64,000 nt of DNA from Ctena decussata (Eukaryota > Mollusca > Bivalvia > Lucinida > Lucinidae). Of this stretch, positions 57,171 through 64,000 are shown one piece after another. Made by a program: the position numbers and the translations under genes. Position 1 is the stretch's first letter. The number at the start of each line of letters is the position of its first letter. The stretch is from NCBI GenBank assembly GCA_963989385.1, contig OZ022500.1:20908460-20972459 (forward strand), written 5' to 3'. The notes below the pieces were generated by a model. It worked only from the letters and a program-made list of their open reading frames with translations, was not told where the DNA came from and did no database searches.

Positions 57171-57696
57171 TTAATTTACAGCAGTCAGCTTCAACATGTT
57201 GATATAAATATGATCATTGATTTATACAGAAGTAATACAGCCCTGTTTGCACCTATATCTAAATTAAGAATAATATCAATAATATTTTTATAGACATCTT
57301 GCCAATGATCTGCAAACAAGCTCTATATATAATATTGTCTCAAACTATAAAACTCAGCTTCATTGCCAAATGAAACAAATGAGTGACAATTTTCTCTCCA
57401 AAAGTGAAAATCAATATCTCTGAGATGTCTCACAAATTAGAGAGTCAGACAGGTTTAAATTCCCAAACAAATCTATTGCAGGGAATGAAGAATAAGTTCT
57501 GACATGATGCTACAGCTTCAATCACTAACAATGGCTCAGAAAAACAACTCTTTTAAAAGGAGGATGTCATTAGTGACACTGAAAAGAACAAGATCATTAC
57601 GTGACAACGAAGTTTCGATCAAAACCACATTTGCAATATTCTGTAATCGACTACTCCATCAGAATCTGGGCCCAGTTGTTTGAAGCATCATTAGCT

Positions 57697-57902
57697 TACC
57701 GTAATGACCCTAAATATTCAGACAGACAGGGCTGAGCAAACATTGTAGACCCAGATCAAACTGATCCTCAAGGAGCAGTTTGATTAGGGTCTACAAGGTT
57801 TGCAATTCACTAAGCATCAATGTGTAAAATCCATTTTCTAATAATTTTCGAATAGTAACTGTCCGACTTTCGGGTGTCCAAAATTTTAGGATCATTAAGG
57901 TA
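57697..57902. mobile_element. TACC MITE carrying the hairpin module, copy 2
   Basis: TACCGTAATGACCCTAAATA against, as complement, TACCTTAATGATCCTAAAAT. The hairpin is 'gatcaaactgatcctcaagg' with its mirror at 57735-57812. It interrupts or abuts a GGGCCCAGTTGTT MITE fragment (57668-57695). Confidence 0.85.
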
Positions 57903-58276
57903 ATTCATAGAGTTGTATCTCAAGGATTTGTTAGATCTTCCAGTAAAATATAAAATGCTTGCACTTTTTCAAAAGCTTCTTGAATTTTTTCAGCAAGGCT
58001 TTTTATGCACAATGTTTCTGAGAATGTAACATATCTTACACCATTATCAGTTTTGCCCAACCAGGCCTAATTTCAATGGGGATTCCTACAAGTTTAAGCC
58101 ATACTTTGCATTTTGGAAAATAGTTCTCGTCTTCATATTGAACATCCACTGAATGCATTTCTCTTTCAGCTAAGAGTGAAAATGCTGGATATACTTTGAG
58201 CACCAAAACTCAGGGGTTCCTGGATACAAACAATCATAGGTATCCAGCTGAAGGGATGATTGGGAGTGTCTCTCAA

Positions 58277-58606
58277 CACAGGGTATAATCGATTCCGCTA
58301 ATTTTCGCTTCCTGCAGAGACTGTCCGTCATATTTGGCTTCCGCCGAGACTGTCTGCGATCTCTTGCTTCCTGCCGAGACTTCTGTACATGATAAATGGC
58401 TTCTGACTAGACTGTCCACGTGATTCTGCTTCCTGCCGAGAATCTCGGCAGGAAGCAGTCACACGGACAGTCTCTTCAGGAAGCCATTTTACGAGGACAG
58501 TAGTCTCTGCAGGAAGCAAGAACTCGCGGACAGTCTCGGCGGAAGCCAAATATGACGGACAGTCTCTGCAGGAAGCGAAAATTGGCGGAATCGATTATAC
58601 CCTGTG
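58277..58606. mobile_element. P330 palindromic MITE, copy 2
   Basis: CTCAA at 58272-58276 and 58607-58611 is an exact 5-bp duplication. Termini CACAGGGTATAATCGATTCC and ...CCCTGTG. The centre is GCCGAGAATCTCGGC. The 73-codon frame of this family is on the minus strand here (58328-58549), so the copy is inverted relative to copies 1 and 3. Confidence 0.95.
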
Positions 58607-58706
58607 CTCAACCATATTCCAGTAATTTGCAAAGTTCTGAATTTGCAAATATTTTCTAGGGTCGAGTAGGGTAACTTTGGACAGCAGGTACATTAGGACA
58701 TACCAT

Positions 58707-58765
58707 TGCAAACAGGGAAAATCCAGATGAGCCGTCTCATCAGGATTTTCACTGTTTGCCCAGTT
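58707..58765. repeat. Hairpin-module copy, diverged
   Basis: GCAAACAGGGAAAATCCAG then ATGAGCCGTCTCATCAGG and ATTTTCACTGTTTGC. 'gtccgaatttacctgctgtccg' follows at 58817. Nothing else is assigned up to 59040. Confidence 0.75.
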
Positions 58766-59040
58766 ATTTTTGTTTGAATTCCAAACAACTGACATATAAA
58801 GGAAACAATTTCACTGTCCGAATTTACCTGCTGTCCGAATTTACGCGACTTGACCCTAATTAACAGTATTACAACACATCACCACAACATCACTAACAAC
58901 ACCCAAGCATACCAAACTGATCTGGAATGCCATGTTGTAAACTTTCTAAGTGTTCAGTTACATCATATTCTGTTGTTCCGTCATCATCTTCAATTGACGT
59001 CATTCTCCTCTGCTGTTGCTCTAAGGAAACAATCATTAGT

Positions 59041-59277
59041 TGAGCCGCAACACGAGAAAACCAACAAAGAGGTTGTGCCCCCAGCGCAGACTCAGATCAG
59101 CCTGGGTATCCACCTAGACTGATAAGAGTCTTTTCTTGGGCTTAAAGGGTAGCTAAGGGTCTAAGCTAGCTTCACATGGACAGGGAAGACTCTGATCAGA
59201 CTGGGCAGATGCCCAGACTGATCTGAGTCTGCACTGGGCAATCAACCACTTTGTTGGTTTTGTCATGTCATGGCATA
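59041..59277. mobile_element. PAL-240 palindromic MITE, copy 6
   Basis: TGAGCCGCAACACGAGAAAA and TTTTGTCATGTCATGGCATA; the right terminus is mutated. Bases 59278-59846 hold nothing recognised. Confidence 0.87.
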
Positions 59278-59850
59278 GTTAATTTTTAAAGTGTATAATT
59301 TTACAATATAAGTTTGTTATACCTTTGATAAACAATAATTTGTTGAAATGAGTGCTTATAAGAAAGGAAGTGTACGACAAGTATTTGCCGCCATTTTGAA
59401 AAAGTTAAGGGTAATAAGGTCGACTGTGGTAATTAGAATAATCCCACATCTTTGCATGTCTGGGAAATAAAACAAGCCATGCAACTGAAAACATAAAGCA
59501 CCACACCAGTGTAAGCGTTCTGATTTGCTCTTTATAAATCAAGAGGACCTGATCACAAACCTTTAGTCACTAGAATTGCCATATACAAATGACAATGTGA
59601 ACTTTTCTCCTAGACCCGGCAGTAATAACATGCACAAATGTGAGTAAAGCCATCTGTGCTATATCAATTCGTAAAATGACTGAAAATCAATAGAGTTCAA
59701 CTGTGTTTTCATGTTAATTATGTAAGTAAATGGAACTTCATTTACTGACATAGCACAATATTCCATCAGACGAATTTAAAACCTTATAAAGCTCAAGATC
59801 ATAATCCCAGCCCTGCAGAAATGTTCTATACTTGGGAAATTGGCAGTTAA

Positions 59851-60054
59851 CACTTAAAGGGCCAAGAATGAAAACAGCGGAATTTGCAAATAGTGAAGAT
59901 CCAGATGAGGTGGCTCAAAATGAGCCACCTCATCAGGATCTACACTGCTTGCTCTCTAGTCTTTGAATTCCTAATGTGATATAGCTTGGACAAAGCACTT
60001 TTTGAAATTTTGCAGACGTAAATTTTGTTGTCTGCTTTTTTGGCCCTTTAAGGG
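59851..60054 (+). mobile_element. TTAA-C hairpin MITE, copy 4, intact
   Basis: TTAA at 59847-59850 and 60055-60058. TIRs CACTTAAAGGGCCAA and TTGGCCCTTTAAGGG. Stem GATGAGGTGGCTCAAAATG / GAGCCACCTCATC. This copy best defines the family's ends. Confidence 0.92.
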
Positions 60055-60169
60055 TTAAAATCATTTGTCCAGTCGTGCTTGTTTAACGAGGTCACAGTCC
60101 CTGTGAAACCACATCAGGCACATTACCTCGATGTATATTGTGTTTTTGCATGGACATGGACAGTTTTGC

Positions 60170-60352
60170 CAGTTTGATAAGGCGGATGCCACTGCAGACA
60201 TTCAGGGACACTGCTATCACCACCCCCCACTCTGATACCACTTTTTCCAGCTCAGAACACACTGTGTGCAGATGGTGTCGTCTGATGGAGTCAAACCCAT
60301 GACACCATGCTCAAAAGGCTAACACCCCATCCAATAGGCCAGGCACTCCGCT
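60170..60352 (-). mobile_element. tRNA-related SINE candidate
   Basis: Minus strand: TGGATGGGGTGTTAGC (A-box-like, complement of 60320-60335) and GGGTTTGACTCC (B-box, complement of 60287-60298) about 30 bp apart, followed by a GC-richer body to about 60170. Only one copy is seen, so this is less certain than 26480-26705. Confidence 0.5.
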
Positions 60353-60458
60353 TGGGTTAAAAATCAGTTTCAAGATGAACCCAGTTATGATGCCATAAGT
60401 GAATCAGAAAAGACTCAGATCAGCCTTGGCATCCATGCAGTTCACACCTTTTGGAGTT

Positions 60459-60791
60459 CACAGGGTATAATCGATTCCGCTAATTTTCGCTTCCTGCAGA
60501 GACTGTACATCATATTTGGCTTCTGCCGAGACTGTCCGCGAACTCTTGCTTCCTGATGCGACTTCTGTACATGATAAATGGCTTCCTGCAGAGACTGTCC
60601 ACGTGATTCTGCTTCCTGCCGAGGCTCTCGGCAGGAAGCAGAATCACGCGGACAGTCTCAGCAGGAAGCTATTTTTCGAGGACAGTAGTCTCTGCAGGAA
60701 GCAAGAGTTCGCGGACAGTCTCGGCAGAAGCCAAATATGATGTACAGTCTCTGCAGGAAGCGAAAATTGGCGGAATCGATTATACACTGTG
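60459..60791. mobile_element. P330 palindromic MITE, copy 3
   Basis: Left terminus CACAGGGTATAATCGATTCC, right terminus reading CACAGTG inward on the complement (CACTGTG at 60785-60791). Flanks GAGTT (60454-60458) and GTGTT (60792-60796) are one mismatch from a 5-bp duplication. The 74-codon plus-strand frame (60516-60737) parallels that of copy 1. Confidence 0.93.
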
Positions 60792-61127
60792 GTGTTTGCA
60801 CACATAATATGATACTCACACAAAATCTGTTTTGTATTCAATATAATTTTAACCCTGATCAGACTGCATATATGCATATAGGCTAATCTTTTTGTTACTG
60901 GTGATTCATTTCTGAACTTCAATAAGAGCACAACGGAACTTCATCAAAATTACAATTTCGATTCTCAATTTGCTTCCCTGAAATTTAATAAAGCGGAATT
61001 TCACTGCGTGAAACTGTTCAAAATAAATATCATGAGAGCTACTTTATTAAACTTGCAGACAGTCATCAAACTGGGTGCACTGCACTTCAGTTGTGGAAAA
61101 CAGAAAATACTGAAAATATTCTAAGCA

Positions 61128-61305
61128 CAGTCAAACCTGTCTTAAGGGTCACCCAAGGGAAACCAAAAAATTGGGCTGCTTCCGACAGGTGACCTCTTAA
61201 TACATGCTCATTTGCTTCATATTTTGGTTCTATGGACCTGGAAAAAGTGGCTGCTAAAGGCAGGTGACCTCTTCATAGAGTTGACCACATAGGCAGGTTT
61301 GACTG
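61128..61305. mobile_element. pogo/Tigger-type MITE
   Basis: CAGTCAAACCTGTCTTAAGG and, as complement of the right end, CAGTCAAACCTGCCTATGTG. The internal pair 'gacaggtgacctctt' and 'ggcaggtgacctcttc' is a direct repeat. Right flank TA. Confidence 0.8.
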
Positions 61306-61309
61306 TATT

Positions 61310-61491
61310 GGGACAAATAGGTCTGAGCAAATAGTGCAGACTCAGGGAGCAGTCTGATCAGGGTCTACACTGTTTGCCATTCCAGGTGCACCTTTTGAAT
61401 GCATCACAGCATTGTAAAACCAAACTGTTCGACAATAGGATAATTATGGTAATTTTTTTAGGTGTCCAGATTTTTAGAGTTTTTTATGGTA
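61310..61491. mobile_element. TACC MITE with hairpin module, left-truncated
   Basis: The right end is 'ggtgtccagatttttagagt' then TTTTTTATGGTA. The hairpin at 61325-61378 has lost part of its left arm. It abuts the pogo-type MITE. Confidence 0.7.
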
Positions 61492-61956
61492 TGATCAGTC
61501 AGAGATGGGGATAAGGGGATTGTCTGGGATAATTTTTGCTATTTCTCAATCAAAACATTTGTTGTGATGGTTCTAATGAGGGGCCACAACATGTTTTTAT
61601 GAAGCAATGAGAATGATTATAATTCCCTAATCGCCAGATCTCAGGGTGTTGAATTGTACAATGTGTTCATTTCTGTCAATGGCCGTGTGACTATCCGCCC
61701 CTCAACTTTTAGTGACTTACAATGTAACCTCAAGAGAAATGATGATGTAATTTTTCAGTCCTAGCAATATTCTGGGACACGATTTCCTATTATTGCCACA
61801 AACACATACTGCTATGGTAACCCCATATCTGAAACTTCTAGTTGAAAACTCCCTTTTTATGTAATACTATTTTATTTTTCTTATTTATTTGCAGGTCATG
61901 ATAAACAAGAAAAATAAAATATCAGTATAAAACTAGAAAATGTGTTTATGAAACAC

Positions 61957-63620
61957 TATGCCCCCAACCATATGCTTGCCTCTAAGGGGGTTCATCCCAT
62001 AATTTATAAGTCAGAAAGGTGTATTAACCGGTTCATCTACATCTTAGTCTGTAACTGTAAGCCAAATACAAGGAACAAAGCTTGAGCAGTTCTTTGGATG
62101 TTTTGTTCACAAGCTCGCTTATTTTTCATGTACATGCCACACATAAAATTTCAACTCCCTATCTCTAACGGTTCTTGACCGTATATACAGGTTCTTTTAT
62201 ACCACCGGCTTCAATGCACTAAGTCAAAAAAGGGGCTTAACTCCGTCAAAAATTAACAAATGGTTTTCAACAGTTGAATGGGTCATCTACACCTTGGACA
62301 ATGTCTTCCTGCAAAAAATCATGATCCTAGCATCAGGGGCTCTCAAGATATTTTGTTAACAAGGTTCCATAGGCTTAAATGCACCAAGCTGAAAAAGGGG
62401 CATAACTCGGTCAAAAATTCACGATATTTTTTCAAAAGTTAATCAGGTCATCTACACCTTTGGCAATGTCTTCCTGCAAAATATCGTGATCCTAGCATCA
62501 GGGGTTCTTGAGATATTTTGCTAACAAGGTTCCATAGGCTTACAATGCACTAAGTTGAAAAAGGGGCATAACTCGGTCAAAAATTCACGATATTTTTTCA
62601 AAAGTTAATCAGTTCATCTACTTCATAGGCAATGTCCTTCTGCAAAATATCATGATCCTAGCATCAGGAGTTCTCGAGATATTTTGCTAACAAGGTTCCA
62701 TAGGCTTACAATGCACTAAGTTGAAAAAGGGGCATAACTCGGTCAAAAATTCACGATATTTTTTCAAAAGTTAATCAGGTCATCTACACCTTTGGCAATG
62801 TCTTCCTGCAAAATATCGTGATCCTAGCATCAGGGGTTCTTGAGATATTTTGCTAACAAGGTTCCACAGGCTTACAATGCACTAAGTTGAAAAAGGGGCA
62901 TAACTCGGTCAAAATTCACGATATTTTTTCAAAAGTTAATCAGTTCATCTACTTCATAGGCAATGTCCTTCTGCAAAATATCATGATCCTAGCATCAGGA
63001 GTTCTCGAGATATTTTGCTAACAAGGTTCCATAGGCTTACAATGCACTAAGTTGAAAAAGGGGCATAACTCGGTCAAAAATTCACGATATTTTTTCAAAA
63101 GTTAATCAGGTCATCTACACCTTTGGCAATGTCCTTCTGCAAAATATCATGATCCTAGCATCAGGAGTTCTCGAGATATTTTGCTAACAAGGTTCCATAG
63201 GCTTACAATGCACTAAGTTGAAAAAGGGGCATAACTCGTTCAAAAATTCACAATATTTTTTCAAAAGTTAATCAGTTCATCTACTTCACAGGCAATGCCT
63301 TCCTGCAAAAAATCATGATCCTAGCATCAGGGGTTCTTGAAATATTTTGCTAACAAGGTTCCATAGGCTTACAATGCACTAAGTCAAAAAGGGGCATAAC
63401 TCTAGAAATACATGACCAGTGGAAAAAAGAAAAAATATGTGTCTGCTTATTTTTCATGTAGATGCCACATTTAAAATTTCAAGATCCTAGCATTAGGGGT
63501 TCTTGAGTTTCCAAGCTGCTTAAAAGTGTTACGGACGGACAGACGGACAGACGGACAGACGGACGGACGGACAGGCCCAAACCAATATGCCCCCTCAACT
63601 TCTCCGAAGTTGGGGGCATA
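61957..63620 (+). mobile_element. HINE-B element, complete
   Basis: TATGCCCCCAAC at 61957-61968 and its complement GTTGGGGGCATA at 63609-63620 define the ends. Eight core units of ~166 bp follow ('aaggggcataactcggtc' near 62227, 62396, 62562, 62729, 62895, 63059, 63227, 63390). Then come ACGGACGGACAGACGG microsatellite (63531-63573) and a 35-nt terminal hairpin (63586-63620). Some units are nearly identical in an alternating pattern, suggesting recent higher-order amplification. Confidence 0.93.
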
Positions 63621-64000
63621 AAAATGTAAAACAGAGAATTTCTGACAGCAGAAGTCTCAGATATGGGATTAACTGCTATGGCAGACTGCAAACAGCTCAA
63701 GAGTGGTGGTGCTGATGTCCAAAAGCACCCACCCCAACCCTGCCCAATATTTGTGTCTGTACGGTCTATGACAATGTTATATAAAACATTCTCTTCTTGG
63801 ACAAAAGGATTGCCAACTTCAAAGACGGAAGAGCTTATTACATAAAATTCATGTAATTATGGTAACACAACAAATATAATGCCTACCTCTTAATTCTTTG
63901 GCATTTGATTCCTCTATGTTTGCATTAAAGTTAGAAAATCAGAGAGTTATTTTTCAAATATAGCAGTTGCCATATATTTACAAGAATTGTCTCATGCCCT
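63621..64000. other. No feature recognised
   Basis: Unique-looking sequence at the right window edge. A 60-codon frame at 63663-63845 has no splice context or motif that I would trust. Confidence 0.45.

Noticed and set aside
63663..63845. 60-codon plus-strand frame at the right edge
   Set aside because: No splice signals, no recognisable motif, and composition typical of chance frames.

Overview
The window looks like non-coding, transposon-saturated nuclear DNA from a marine bivalve mollusc. This is an inference from three things: the AT-rich composition, the very low density of plausible exons, and repeat types known from clams and oysters. Those repeats are pearl/CvA- or Helentron-associated (HINE-like) elements with ~150-170 bp core repeats, a (GGAC)n-type microsatellite and a terminal hairpin, together with tRNA-derived SINEs and many short inverted-repeat (MITE) families. 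I see no rRNA gene, no autonomous tRNA gene, no CRISPR array and no bacterial-style operon. I cannot name the species.

Layout. 1-14601: a 1759-bp arm at the left edge is repeated in inverted orientation at 12843-14601. Between the arms lie core-repeat arrays, a block of end-to-end inverted-repeat elements (3319-4412), a mariner-type MITE (5496-6497), hairpin arrays (6845-8680) and a HINE-like element (8844-12686) that appears to be split by a 2.7-kb insertion. 14571-20190: stacked HINE-like arrays with (ACGG)n tails. 20197-22665: a foldback palindrome made of a 7-bp satellite, broken by a mariner-type MITE that itself carries LINE tails. 22989-26705: MITEs, a Tc1-like MITE, poly-G and two tRNA-related SINEs. 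26716-32430: a HINE-like array carrying a 3290-bp transposon with 13-bp TIRs and a CTAG duplication; that transposon in turn contains a 5'-truncated LINE with a 10-bp duplication. 32598-41580: further HINE and MITE copies, tandem repeats and a candidate terminal exon at 40205-40400. 41870-44670: one HINE-like element nested inside another. 44780-64000: dense short MITEs (TTAA-, TA- and 5-bp-duplicating), hairpins, minisatellites, two candidate minus-strand exons (52793-52873, 54648-54770) and a complete HINE-like element (61957-63620).

How the parts work together. The only protein-coding remnants of clear origin are reverse-transcriptase pieces of a LINE family, all broken. The three short minus-strand exon candidates may belong to host genes whose introns hold most of the right half, but I cannot name those genes. 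Nearly everything else is non-autonomous and would depend on transposases encoded elsewhere. The nesting gives a relative age order: HINE core arrays are older than the TIR element with the LINE, the heptamer palindrome is older than the mariner MITE, and the hairpin MITE is older than the 240-bp palindromic MITE. Three families stand out: a 330-bp palindromic MITE with 5-bp duplications and CACAGGG/CACAGTG-like ends, a hairpin module shared by MITEs with different termini, and the heptamer palindrome.
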